Source: a virus. From it: a DNA stretch of 25,324 nucleotides. This document shows, one piece after another, positions 16,129 to 23,531 of the stretch. Each line of letters starts with the position of its first letter. Position 1 is the stretch's first letter. The position numbers and the translations under genes are program-made. Location: positions 1 through 25,324 of the IMG/VR virus record IMGVR_UViG_3300042565_002595. The stretch is one strand, 5' to 3'. A model generated the notes under the pieces. It ran no database searches. It was given only the letters and a program-made list of their open reading frames with translations, and was not told where the DNA came from.

Positions 16129-18182
16129 TGTTGAATCCTGCTGCTGTTGCCGTCCCGTTACTGGCTGCTGAGAGGCGGCAGGTAGACCAGTCTGACGCGA
16201 TGACAGCCGCTGCAGATCTGAACCAGGGGCAGACGAGCTTAGAGGTAGGGCAGAGCATCCCGGTTGTGTTTGGGAAGCGCAGCGGGGGAGCTGGGGGCGT
16301 GTGGATCAGTGCGGCGGCATCAGAATGTAGATTTGAAAATGATTCTGTTAATCGTGTTACTGCATCGTATTTGATCGTGCCTTGTACAGGACAGCTTCCA
16401 ACTATTGCGGTAGGTGACATTTACCAGGGCGATACCCCGCTGGTGTCTGGTGAATTTTTGCAGGCATTCAACGGTAGAGCGGGGACATGGTTACCGGGAA
16501 ATTTTATACAACAAAAATTTAACGTAACATCATCTTATCAGGAGATAAAGCTAGAAGGTAAACGGATTGGCAATGAAGAGTTTTTAGATATTAGTGAGTT
16601 TGGCGTGACTGAGTTAGCGCAAGAAATCGCCGATGCTGTGGCGACTGGTACCATAAAAAGCAACGGTAATTACTTGACTCAATTCAACGTTACGGTAAGT
16701 AAAGCCATAAGTTGGAATAAGCCCGGAATGATTCGGGCGCAGCTTGGACCGGATTATTACGCGGTTTCCTTTGTCAATACCGGCAACAGTGGTGGCATGT
16801 CTGTTATGGCCCCATCTTTGCCATCTTTGTCATTCTATGAATCAAGAACGTGGGCAATCGCATATTCTGCAAATGTCCCATATACTTACGCTCCTAGGAT
16901 TGGTGGCACCGGTCACCCATGGTCTGTTCTGTTAGATGTTTCCAATCAATGGATTTATGACCGTGCCGATCAAGGCAGGCATCTAAACTTTAACGGTTAC
17001 TTTGTCAGCAGGCCAGCATCTACTGAACCCTACGGTGACATAGAAATTGAGATTACTGAAGCCATTCGAGGCGGTTTTCTCATGGCAGAAACCGTTAGCT
17101 TTCCTTGCAGTGACGGTACATACACTGCCGGATTGTTTGGCGGATTAGCTAGTGTTACCTACACTTTGACTGTAACAGAAGAGAATAGCGAGCCATACCC
17201 CAAACCAGAAGCTACTCTGTATTGCGGTACTGGTGGCAGCTATGCAGGCGTAACAACCATTTCAGTAACAAAGCAATACCCTGCGGAAAATGAAGGATGG
17301 CGGCGACAGGTTCATTTTTTTGCCCGTGAATGTCCACCGATATATCGAGTAATCGAGGGTACAAATGGTTCTAGCAACTTGTTTCCAGATCTTGCTCGTT
17401 ACGCATTGCTGGCTACAAACAAGATTGAACCTACGCTTTTGGATGATGCTTCATTCATAACAGCCGCCAGGTTTAACCTGGCTAATAATATCACCTGTGA
17501 TGGTCGAGCTACGGTGCCAGCTAATGTTCCAGAATGGTTAGATCGTATGGCGCCATTATTTTTGCTTACCCCCACAAACCATTGGGGTAAAATCGGTCTA
17601 CGGCCATCTGTTCCGATCACAACCTCCTACGCCTTTGATACCAGTCCTATCACGCCAGTCGCGATATTTGATGAGTCAAACATTGAGCCCGGTTCATTCA
17701 CTGCTCAGGGGGTGACGGCTGAAGACCGAAACTGGAGGGTCGGCATTTTACCGCTCTGGCGTGAACAGCCTGAGAACGGCCTTGGATTGGTGCGCGGCAC
17801 AGGCCCTGTGCGATTTTCAGACGTGCCCGATAGTGCGCCGGTTGAGACAGTAGATGCGTCTGAATGGGTCACTCGTGAGCTTCATGGCGTACGGCTGGCC
17901 GCACTGGAGCTGGCGCGGCGGCGCCACATTGAGCACACAGCGACTATTGCCACCAAACCAACCACAGCGATAGCTGCCATCAGGCCTGGCGATATTGTAC
18001 AGATCAATTTGGCACGCATTCCAACGGTAGGAAATCCGGGGGAATGGTCCTATTTTTACACGGTGCTGAATATTGGTGGCCCCCCGATGGGTCCGTGGCA
18101 AATGCAGCTAGAGCATCACCCTGTAGACATGATGGGTAGAAGCCTATTAGCGCGCGAGTTGGCAGCCGCTAATATTGCTTAA
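16128..18182 (+). CDS. Tail tip/hub protein
   Basis: This 684-residue protein starts at the ATG sharing one base with the previous TGA. Residues 30-60 contain GQTSLEVGQSIPVVFGKRSG, resembling the N-terminal region of gpJ-like tip proteins that plug the tube. After that come long beta-rich stretches and a middle section (about 440-520) with ARFNLANNITCDGRATVPA and PEWLDRMAPLFLL, followed by a hub-like section near 550-660 (ELHGVRLAALELARRRH and RPGDIVQINL). This last part resembles the hub domain common to siphovirus and T4 hubs. I call it the central tip protein from these features and its size; the exact homologue is not certain. Confidence 0.65.
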   Translation: MLNPAAVAVPLLAAERRQVDQSDAMTAAADLNQGQTSLEVGQSIPVVFGKRSGGAGGVWISAAASECRFENDSVNRVTASYLIVPCTGQLPTIAVGDIYQGDTPLVSGEFLQAFNGRAGTWLPGNFIQQKFNVTSSYQEIKLEGKRIGNEEFLDISEFGVTELAQEIADAVATGTIKSNGNYLTQFNVTVSKAISWNKPGMIRAQLGPDYYAVSFVNTGNSGGMSVMAPSLPSLSFYESRTWAIAYSANVPYTYAPRIGGTGHPWSVLLDVSNQWIYDRADQGRHLNFNGYFVSRPASTEPYGDIEIEITEAIRGGFLMAETVSFPCSDGTYTAGLFGGLASVTYTLTVTEENSEPYPKPEATLYCGTGGSYAGVTTISVTKQYPAENEGWRRQVHFFARECPPIYRVIEGTNGSSNLFPDLARYALLATNKIEPTLLDDASFITAARFNLANNITCDGRATVPANVPEWLDRMAPLFLLTPTNHWGKIGLRPSVPITTSYAFDTSPITPVAIFDESNIEPGSFTAQGVTAEDRNWRVGILPLWREQPENGLGLVRGTGPVRFSDVPDSAPVETVDASEWVTRELHGVRLAALELARRRHIEHTATIATKPTTAIAAIRPGDIVQINLARIPTVGNPGEWSYFYTVLNIGGPPMGPWQMQLEHHPVDMMGRSLLARELAAANIA

Positions 18183-18197
18183 GAGTGATTTCCTTCT

Positions 18198-18653
18198 GTG
18201 GCTGATTTTCCTTTTTACAGTTTTGACAGTGCATTGCTGCAGCTGGCATTGGGGAAAAATTCTGCATTAGATCTTACTACTGATACTCTTGCTGTTTATT
18301 TTACAAACACAGCTCCCAATAGAGCCAGCCATCAAAAAAAAGGCGACCTAGCTGAGATTGCTACTGGTGGTGGATATACAGGTGCTGTAAACTTAACAAT
18401 TACAAGTCGCGCTATTGAATCCAATAATTGGGTTATCAAGGCAAATAGTATTGACTGGACTGGCAGCGGATCAGGATTCGGTCCATTTCGATACGTAATT
18501 CTCTATGATATAACAAGCAATGCAACCGATAGCGAGCGTAAGTTATTGGGTTACTGGGGTTTTCCGTCTAGCCAAACAGTAGTAGCCGACTCAGTGGTTA
18601 GGTTTGGCGTTTCTTCTCTTAATGGCCTTATCCGGCTTTCGCTTATTATCTGA
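18198..18653 (+). CDS. Tail protein of unknown role
   Basis: This 151-residue protein begins with a GTG at 18198. It has a beta-rich pattern seen in small phage tail and tip proteins: DTLAVYFTNTAPNRASHQ, GGGYTGAVNLTIT, then FGPFRYVILYDIT and a final strand VVRFGVSSLNGLIRLSL. Proteins of this style occur near receptor-binding genes and are thought to be structural. No strong ribosome binding site is visible. The gene shares one base with the following ATG (TGATG), so translation is likely coupled. Confidence 0.65.
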   Translation: MADFPFYSFDSALLQLALGKNSALDLTTDTLAVYFTNTAPNRASHQKKGDLAEIATGGGYTGAVNLTITSRAIESNNWVIKANSIDWTGSGSGFGPFRYVILYDITSNATDSERKLLGYWGFPSSQTVVADSVVRFGVSSLNGLIRLSLII

Positions 18654-19360
18654 TGACTACGTTTCCGGCGATCAATCCAGACGAAGGCAAAGTTTATAGT
18701 CCTGGTACTGTACTCACTGAATCATACGTGGGACCCGGAGGAGTGCCATATTTGTTTCAATTGGGTACGGTACAGGTTGGGGCACCTGTAGAGCTACCAT
18801 TCACTAATAGACCATTTACGGAAATTGACGCAATTTGGAATCATTACACAACACAAGAACTCAATTCATTTGATCTACCGTTAGCGGTATGGTGCGCAAA
18901 TTCTGCCACCGCCACCATTGCCGGTGCGGGATTGCTATGGCGGTACCAGGAACCGCCATCGGTAGAACGCATATCGCCAGGCTGGGGCAGTATCACGGTG
19001 CGGATCATTTCTGCTGGTACTGCAATTGGCCCAACGGTTGCCGCAACGCCTGCCGCCGGATTATTTGCGGGCATCGTGGCCGGCGGAGTGCCATCGGCTC
19101 CGCCCCCTCCTATTCCGGTTGCAGATCCGCCTATCGTACCGGCTACTACAACAATCACTGGACCCCCAGATTTGATATTTGCTCCTTTTTCTGTGTTGAT
19201 AGATTCTGGGGTAGAATTGATTCATAGCAGCGTCGGGTTTCCGTCTACTGGAGTGGTTGGGATTTCTGGAAACATTGATTTAATCCATAGCAGCGTGGGG
19301 TTTCCATCTGTCGGAACAATTGGCATGGGTGGAACAGTAGAGTTATCAATTGATCCATAA
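18653..19360 (+). CDS. Tail tip adaptor protein, short paralogue
   Basis: This 235-residue protein has an N-terminal domain (residues 1-120) that aligns by eye with the start of the next gene: both have a helix ending in W-H/Y, then LLWRY or ILWRY followed by a proline and ERIS/TEIT. After it comes a Pro-rich linker (APPPPIPVADPP) and two copies of LIHSSVGFPS in a 21-residue repeat, ending TVELSIDP. The protein stops just where its neighbour continues into a large C-terminal domain. It may be a truncated or minimal receptor-binding adaptor. Its TAA overlaps the next ATG by one base. Confidence 0.65.
   Translation: MTTFPAINPDEGKVYSPGTVLTESYVGPGGVPYLFQLGTVQVGAPVELPFTNRPFTEIDAIWNHYTTQELNSFDLPLAVWCANSATATIAGAGLLWRYQEPPSVERISPGWGSITVRIISAGTAIGPTVAATPAAGLFAGIVAGGVPSAPPPPIPVADPPIVPATTTITGPPDLIFAPFSVLIDSGVELIHSSVGFPSTGVVGISGNIDLIHSSVGFPSVGTIGMGGTVELSIDP
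19217..19309 (+). repeat. 63-bp-period repeat encoding LIHSSVGFPS
   Basis: Segments at 19217-19246 and 19280-19309 encode the same ten residues with a period of 63 bp (21 codons). The DNA copies differ at several third positions, so the peptide rather than the DNA seems to be conserved. Confidence 0.85.
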
Positions 19361-21228
19361 TGGCAAATTTTCCCAGCGGAATCCGTTGCAGCACCATTAC
19401 CCCTACAGCCGGTGCATACCCCGGCAATCGGGTTGCGTCAATTAGTGGTAATGAGGCGTCGTTCCAGGGCGGTAATAGAATGACGGGAGCTAAGTTATCA
19501 ATTGAGTTTGAACAAAAAACACCGGCGGAAATTGCTAGTATTCGTACTCACTGGGACGGGGAAGGTTTAACCGATTCGTGGCTGCTGTCAGAAGAGTTGA
19601 TGGATGGATTGGAAGAATACGCAGCTGAATATGGATCAATTTTATGGAGATATGCTGTGGCTCCACAGATTACAGAGATCACCTCCGAAGCCGGTGGCGT
19701 GCATGATGTAAGTATTGAGCTAGCACAAGCGCCCATGCCTGCATTCATTGATACGCTGTTATTAAATGCACAACCGGCAACGGTTGGTATTGGTGGAATG
19801 GTAAGATTATTGGGACCGGATACTTTGCCGGATTTATGGATAAGCAGGTTGACAACGGCAACACGAACGCCGCACTCAAATGGTGGCGGGATTGGTTCTA
19901 TTATTTATGGAACAAACGGGGAAAATTTTCAGGCATTTTGGTTTGAAGAAGTTGGGGGATCAGGCGTACGTGTTGCAGTGGTAAAACGTGACATAAGAGG
20001 TGCTGTGCTGTGGATTGTTTACACGTCAGCAGAATTCGGCAGCACTACTACATCTTTTTTAAGTTATGCTCCCCAGGTAGTAGCATCATCTGATGGTGGC
20101 TGCGTGGTTTTTGCGATTGAATCGGGAACATTGCCATTTTCAAGTAGTGTCTTGACAATGCGTGGATGGCGGCTTGGAAGTAATGGAACTGAAATATGGA
20201 GGAAAGATTACACGGGGAATACGTTAGGAGCTTATCGAGTAGCAATCAACGGTTCTGAAGTAGTTGTATATAGCGCAAGTTTCCATCCTGATAGCGGCAG
20301 AATATCACCAGCGTTGTATCGGATAAATTTGGCAAATGGCAATTATATCGGTGGATCCGTTTATCGCATAGACAACGCCACCGGCGGTATCTCTCCGGGC
20401 CGCCGAGATAATATGTTTGTTTTGTCTTCTGGTGCAATCGCCTTAAAAATTGCTCAAACCATATTTATGGAAGTATCAAACACTGGATCTAGTGTAAATA
20501 AATGCGCTGGTTTTACAGTGACCACGGGCAGTTGCCTTGACGGCCCAGCGGCCCAAATGGGCACAGGGTATGTATGCAGAAATGACGCCACAACACTGGT
20601 GCATCTTGATTCTGAATTCAATATTACAGCTAGATATAGGCATGAAAATACGATGCTTGCAAGTGGTGAGTTTCTTGGCTTTTTTGGGCTTGGAATTGCC
20701 GCATTTCCGTCTGGTGTTGGATATGCAGTGTCGTATAATTTTGCGTCTGGTGACTTTTTAGGGCTGGGCGTTAAGATTGCGAAGTTTGCAAATAATGGGG
20801 CTAATTTGGTTGGCTATGGAGAAATTGCTCATGGTTCTGGTATTGGATCCTTTCAGTCTGCAGACGTAGACAAGAATTCTATTTACGGCATGGATATTAG
20901 TTTAGGTCGTGGCCTGTTGCATATTCCTGGACAAGGGGCATCATCCTCATGTAGGATTAATGCCATCGGTTTTGCTTTGGATCTACCCCCCAGCACAGCA
21001 GCCAACACCACACCGGCAGGAACGTTGGATACTGGCACATGCAGTAATACTATGAGCATAAGAGGATGGAATTCAGTTACTTATACATCCGGCACGCCAA
21101 ACGACATCACAAAATCAACGCTCCCGGTTAATGTCGCATCGTTTAGCCTGACAGTTACAACTGGAAGCCTTAGCATGATTGATGCCAGCGGCGTCTTAAC
21201 GTGGAATCGTAGTATCCTGTATGTCTAA
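19360..21228 (+). CDS. Receptor-binding tail protein with probable beta-propeller
   Basis: This 622-residue protein has an N-terminal adaptor domain (about 1-130) related to that of the preceding gene, then a short linker (TVGIGGMVRLLG) much like the TIGMGGTVEL of that protein. Residues 160-520 have repeated blade-like phrases (SSDGGCVVFA, GWRLGSNGTEIWRKDY, YRINLANGNYIGG, GVGYAVSYNF) that suggest a beta-propeller of the PQQ/Kelch sort. The C-terminal 80 residues are a separate beta domain. The last position in the structural operon and the modular layout fit a receptor-binding protein. The stop codon lies inside the terminator stem that follows. Confidence 0.65.
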   Translation: MANFPSGIRCSTITPTAGAYPGNRVASISGNEASFQGGNRMTGAKLSIEFEQKTPAEIASIRTHWDGEGLTDSWLLSEELMDGLEEYAAEYGSILWRYAVAPQITEITSEAGGVHDVSIELAQAPMPAFIDTLLLNAQPATVGIGGMVRLLGPDTLPDLWISRLTTATRTPHSNGGGIGSIIYGTNGENFQAFWFEEVGGSGVRVAVVKRDIRGAVLWIVYTSAEFGSTTTSFLSYAPQVVASSDGGCVVFAIESGTLPFSSSVLTMRGWRLGSNGTEIWRKDYTGNTLGAYRVAINGSEVVVYSASFHPDSGRISPALYRINLANGNYIGGSVYRIDNATGGISPGRRDNMFVLSSGAIALKIAQTIFMEVSNTGSSVNKCAGFTVTTGSCLDGPAAQMGTGYVCRNDATTLVHLDSEFNITARYRHENTMLASGEFLGFFGLGIAAFPSGVGYAVSYNFASGDFLGLGVKIAKFANNGANLVGYGEIAHGSGIGSFQSADVDKNSIYGMDISLGRGLLHIPGQGASSSCRINAIGFALDLPPSTAANTTPAGTLDTGTCSNTMSIRGWNSVTYTSGTPNDITKSTLPVNVASFSLTVTTGSLSMIDASGVLTWNRSILYV

Positions 21229-21254
21229 GAAGGGCTCCTTCGGGAACCCTTCTT
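21227..21254. terminator. Strong hairpin terminator closing the structural operon
   Basis: AAGAAGGG at 21227-21234 pairs with CCCTTCTT at 21247-21254. Inside, TCC and GGA enclose a TTCG tetraloop (C-UUCG-G), with one C/A mismatch in between. The arms give T-rich ends on both strands, so it can serve the + strand operon and the minus-strand small genes that converge on it. Confidence 0.88.
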
Positions 21255-21277
21255 CATGAAACCGGCCGCGGGCTGGC

Positions 21278-21505
21278 TCACAGTTCGCCACGTTTGCGCT
21301 TTTTTCTGGCCTTGCGGACGCGCTCCGCCTTATATTTTTTTCCATCTTCATCTAGCCGCTCAAAGCAGCGCGAGCAAAAGGGCCCTCGAGCGCCGGTGTG
21401 GGTGATGCCACAGCCGGGGCACACTGGATGTGGCGCAGGCGGCAAGCGGCCGGCCTGCCGTTCCCTGTAGCGGCGAGCGCGATCGGCGGCGGTGGGGTCC
21501 GTCAT
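21278..21505 (-). CDS. Small zinc-ribbon protein
   Basis: This 75-residue protein has two Cys pairs, CPGC at about 29-32 and CSRC at about 44-47, forming a probable zinc ribbon, flanked by an Arg-rich helix (RARRYRERQAGR) and a strongly basic C-terminus (KAERVRKARKKRKRGEL). This suggests nucleic-acid binding. Its ATG overlaps the TGA of the upstream HTH gene (ATGA at 21505-21502). A similar basic two-CxxC protein is encoded at 23515-23784, so the phage has two of them. It could be an HNH-like remnant, but no HNH residues are visible. Confidence 0.72.
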   Translation of the reverse strand: MTDPTAADRARRYRERQAGRLPPAPHPVCPGCGITHTGARGPFCSRCFERLDEDGKKYKAERVRKARKKRKRGEL

Positions 21506-21690
21506 GCCGCCAGCGCTTTCCGCACCTGGTACCGCGTGCAGTGGAGGTGATCGGCGATTTGCTGCTGAGTCCAGCCCATGGCTTTAAGGCGGTGGATCCG
21601 CTCGGGGCGGGTCATCGTCATCCAGTCAAGAAGTAGTACCGGGAGCACCAGCAGGGCTAGAGCCCAGGCGAAAACACATGTGAGTGACAT
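21502..21690 (-). CDS. Tiny membrane-anchored HTH protein
   Basis: Starting at the ATG at 21690 this gives 62 residues; an upstream in-frame TTG at 21726 would give 74. The N-terminus is a hydrophobic segment (CVFAWALALLVLPVLLLDW), long enough to cross the membrane once. The C-terminal 38 residues (RPERIHRLKAMGWTQQQIAD then HLHCTRYQVRKALAA) form a clear homeodomain-like helix-turn-helix. A third start at MTMTRPER would leave only the HTH. A 6-bp inverted repeat (21699-21712) lies just before the ATG. The function is unknown; a small regulator is plausible. It is coupled to the zinc-ribbon gene by an ATGA. Confidence 0.6.
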   Translation of the reverse strand: MSLTCVFAWALALLVLPVLLLDWMTMTRPERIHRLKAMGWTQQQIADHLHCTRYQVRKALAA

Positions 21691-21698
21691 TGATGGAA

Positions 21699-21712
21699 CC
21701 GGCAAGTGCCGG
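21699..21712. repeat. Inverted repeat CCGGCA-2-TGCCGG
   Basis: A perfect 6-bp inverted repeat with a 2-bp spacer ends eight bases before the likely ATG of the HTH gene. It could be an operator for that protein or an RNA hairpin covering its start. Confidence 0.5.
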
Positions 21713-21757
21713 ACGATGGTGGACAACGGCGACGCGATCGGTCAGCCGCTGGGGGGA

Positions 21758-21867
21758 TGGTGTGCGGAGATTGGCGACTGCTTGCCAGGCTCTCCGCGGG
21801 CCAGGGGTCAAAGCCCCGGAGGAGGCATCTGCCTCCCGATAAACAGACAGTAGCGTATCCGTGACGG
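21758..21867. repeat. Structured 110-bp direct repeat, copy 1
   Basis: This copy matches 22117-22225 almost base for base; the differences seen are one base in a hairpin loop and a short change before ACAGACAG. It contains three potential hairpins: GCGGAGA 21764-21770 with TCTCCGC 21791-21797 (inner TGGC/GCCA); GGGG 21804-21807 with CCCC 21814-21817; and GGAGGCA 21821-21827 with TGCCTCC 21830-21836. Read on the minus strand it lies upstream of the HTH gene. Confidence 0.9.
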
Positions 21868-21908
21868 TAGAACGACCCTGACTGGTGTCGCTTAACCGAT
21901 TGTCACAG

Positions 21909-22100
21909 TTACATCTTGTCGGCGTCGGCGCGGGCGATGTCGGCGAGGGCGAGGGCCTCGGCGTCGTTGAGGGCGGCGAGGGCGTCGGCGCGGGCGAGGG
22001 CGCGGGCCTCGGCGGCGGCGGCGGCGGCGCGGGCGCGGGCGGCGGCGGCGCGGGCGCGGGCGTCGGTGTCGGCGAGGGCGCGGGCAAGAGGATTTTGCAT
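21909..22100 (-). CDS. Small Ala/Arg/Asp-rich repeat protein
   Basis: This 63-residue protein begins MQNPLARALADTDARARAAA and is made almost only of Ala, Arg, Asp, Glu and Leu, probably forming one long helix. The frame is chosen because the same peptide pattern (AEARALARADALAALNDAEA then LALADI) recurs in the gene at 24212-24985 in a different setting, while the overlapping Pro-rich frame does not. There is no purine-rich ribosome binding site; the leader on the coding strand is pyrimidine-rich. It lies between the two 110-bp direct repeats. The function is unknown. Confidence 0.55.
   Translation of the reverse strand: MQNPLARALADTDARARAAAARARAAAAAAEARALARADALAALNDAEALALADIARADADKM
21936..22035. 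repeat. Shared GC-rich coding cassette, copy A
   Basis: This stretch is nearly the same as 24515-24605, which lacks one 9-bp unit and has a few substitutions. In both places the minus strand encodes the [20 protein letters not shown] peptide, so the cassette is shared by two different small genes. Confidence 0.85.
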
Positions 22101-22116
22101 TTCAGTGGGGTGGGAG

Positions 22117-22225
22117 TGGTGTGCGGAGATTGGCGACTGCTTGCCAGGCTCTCCGCGGGCCAGGGGTCAAAGCCCCGGAGGAGGCATGTGCCTCCCGATG
22201 ACAGACAGTAGCGTATCCGTGACGG
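22117..22225. repeat. Structured 110-bp direct repeat, copy 2
   Basis: Second copy, 359 bases after the first. All three hairpin stems are preserved; the perfect GGAGGCA/TGCCTCC stem is at 22180-22195 with its loop changed from TC to TG. It ends 81 bases before the first lysis gene on the + strand and, on the minus strand, lies directly upstream of the Ala/Arg-rich gene. The interval 22226-22306 that follows holds a 12-bp palindrome (22225-22236) and no gene. Confidence 0.9.
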
Positions 22226-22306
22226 CCTGGCCAGGCTGAGTCGTGCCAGTTCACAAGCCTTAACACATTCTCCCACGCTAAACTGGTTCATAATGGATCG
22301 GTCAGC

Positions 22307-22576
22307 ATGTTCGGGCGCAAGCCTCCTCTCCCCCCATCGCCTACCCCCGGATTTTCGGCGATGCAGGTTGTAGAAATGGCGGGCGGTACCGTACTGGCCG
22401 CTTTGGTTATTTACATTGCACATATAGTAACATTTCTACCAGCTAGGTTATCTAGCGTGGAACAAGGGCAGCAGCAAATATTGAGCAATCAAAACAGAAC
22501 TGACAATGTGATGGATGCAATACGGGGTGAATTGCGCATGCTTGACAGGCGCACTACGAAACTCGAAAGTCAGTAA
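22307..22576 (+). CDS. Small membrane protein of the lysis cassette (XhlA-like)
   Basis: This 89-residue protein has a Pro-rich N-terminus (PPLPPSPTPG), one membrane helix at about 24-44 (EMAGGTVLAALVIYIAHIVT), then a soluble coiled-coil tail (SSVEQGQQQILSNQNRTDNV and RMLDRRTTKLESQ). This layout is like XhlA-type lysis accessory proteins, although in those the helix is often C-terminal; a spanin-like role is also possible. It shares one base with the next gene (TAATG), a putative holin, and both precede the endolysin. The ribosome binding site is weak. Confidence 0.65.
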   Translation: MFGRKPPLPPSPTPGFSAMQVVEMAGGTVLAALVIYIAHIVTFLPARLSSVEQGQQQILSNQNRTDNVMDAIRGELRMLDRRTTKLESQ

Positions 22577-22773
22577 TGCCAGAACGTCGCCTGTTGATTG
22601 CTTCACTTCTTGCCTTTCTTGCTATTGGTTCTATAGTGAGAATTGTTGATCTTGCATACTGTCGTGTGGTCAAGTTATCAGACTGCAATGAATCATCCAC
22701 TGCTATCAGTAGGGCTGTGGACTTTGCCGCTGGTACGATCCTAGGTATTCTAGTAAAGTCTTCCGACCCGTAG
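22576..22773 (+). CDS. Putative holin
   Basis: This 65-residue protein has two hydrophobic segments, at about 6-24 (LLIASLLAFLAIGSIVRIV) and 46-61 (AVDFAAGTILGILVKS), joined by a polar loop with two Cys residues (YCRVVKLSDCNE). Size, two membrane helices and position just before the endolysin fit a class II holin, which would open the membrane to let the endolysin reach the cell wall. No family is recognised from sequence. Seven bases separate it from the endolysin start. Confidence 0.65.
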   Translation: MPERRLLIASLLAFLAIGSIVRIVDLAYCRVVKLSDCNESSTAISRAVDFAAGTILGILVKSSDP

Positions 22774-22779
22774 CGATCA

Positions 22780-23457
22780 ATGAATAGCTATCTTCGCCTT
22801 ACCCAAACCGCGCAATACAACCGAAATGGTTTGCAACTACTTAAGCTCGCGTATGTCAAACTTGTTGATACTCCACAAACAACACGGGAGAGTGTTTCTA
22901 TCGTTGATGTAATCAAGCATTACAAAAATCTTGACCATCAGGAAAAAGCGTTGCCGATGCTTGAAAAAGATCTAAAGGCTAACTCTTACAATGTTGTAAT
23001 GTCCAGTCAACGGCCGTGGTATCGGCAATGGGCACAAAAAGGTAACACCATTGCGGAGTATATATTCGTTGTCAGCGGGGCCCCTAATCGTCAATTTTTT
23101 AGGGTAGGATCCGACAGCCGCTCCGGCAGTCTGGAGCCATTACCAGAAGGCGAATGGGAAATTGATGATATCGCATGGGCAAGCGGTAAGCCCGATGACT
23201 GGGGGGCAAGCTGGGGGCCAGGCTTGGGGCCGGTCAGTGTGCCGCTCCAGTGGCGCGGTCCCGGTCGGACTAGCCGATCCTCTATTGAAATTCATATCGA
23301 CTGGAATGGTCGCACCTCGCCGGGGACAGCCGGGTGCATCGGTGTTGAGAATCAGGCTGATATGCGCAAGCTGATTCGATGGTTGCGGGATACGGACCCC
23401 CGGCGGCTGTATGTGGATTGGGGGCTTGGGAGCTGCCCCCGTCCATCGTTGAGGTAA
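22780..23457 (+). CDS. Endolysin with L,D-transpeptidase (YkuD-like) fold
   Basis: This 225-residue protein carries the signature EIHIDWN-(5)-SPGTAGCIGV. H172 and C186 are in the spacing of YkuD-type active sites (H ... S/T-x-G-C), where the Cys is the nucleophile. The N-terminal part (LRLTQTAQYNRNGLQLLKLA) and the GEWEIDDIAWASG section resemble a group of small cell-wall proteins found, as far as I recall, in cyanobacteria and their phages. Following the holin-like gene it is most likely the lysis enzyme, acting as a peptidoglycan peptidase. No signal peptide or wall-binding repeat is seen, which is consistent with holin-dependent release. Confidence 0.72.
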   Translation: MNSYLRLTQTAQYNRNGLQLLKLAYVKLVDTPQTTRESVSIVDVIKHYKNLDHQEKALPMLEKDLKANSYNVVMSSQRPWYRQWAQKGNTIAEYIFVVSGAPNRQFFRVGSDSRSGSLEPLPEGEWEIDDIAWASGKPDDWGASWGPGLGPVSVPLQWRGPGRTSRSSIEIHIDWNGRTSPGTAGCIGVENQADMRKLIRWLRDTDPRRLYVDWGLGSCPRPSLR

Positions 23458-23467
23458 AATGATGGGG

Positions 23468-23499
23468 TCAACCGGCGGACAGGCAAATTCGCCGATTGA
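23468..23499. repeat. Hairpin after the endolysin gene
   Basis: TCAACCGGCG at 23468-23477 pairs with CGCCGATTGA at 23490-23499 with one mismatch and a 12-nt loop. It lies just before the terminator stem and may add to it. Confidence 0.5.
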
Positions 23500-23503
23500 C
23501 AGT

Positions 23504-23531
23504 CCCCCCTTTGGCTACGGCCTTAGGGGGG
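23504..23531. terminator. UACG-loop terminator between lysis and accessory genes
   Basis: CCCCCC at 23504-23509 pairs with GGGGGG at 23526-23531. Inside, GGC and GCC enclose a TACG tetraloop, with two T/T mismatches between the stems. ATTTATCTTTTT follows on the + strand. The minus-strand zinc-ribbon gene ends within this hairpin (stop at 23515), so the site may end transcription from both sides. Confidence 0.82.

Noticed and set aside
21758-22225. The 110-bp repeats as integron attC sites bounding a gene cassette
   Set aside because: The layout is similar, but I find no GTTRRRY/RYYYAAC core sites and no integrase gene in the window.
22250-22294. Promoter for the lysis genes using TTCACA and CATAAT
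   Set aside because: The two boxes are 33 bp apart, far from the usual 17, and no better -35 box was seen.
21626-22423. Long minus-strand Pro-rich frame over the Ala/Arg gene
   Set aside because: The Pro/Thr/Ser run is the shifted reading of GCC-rich repeats, the frame runs through both 110-bp repeats and the HTH gene, and it lacks a sensible start. The Ala/Arg frame is the one repeated elsewhere.
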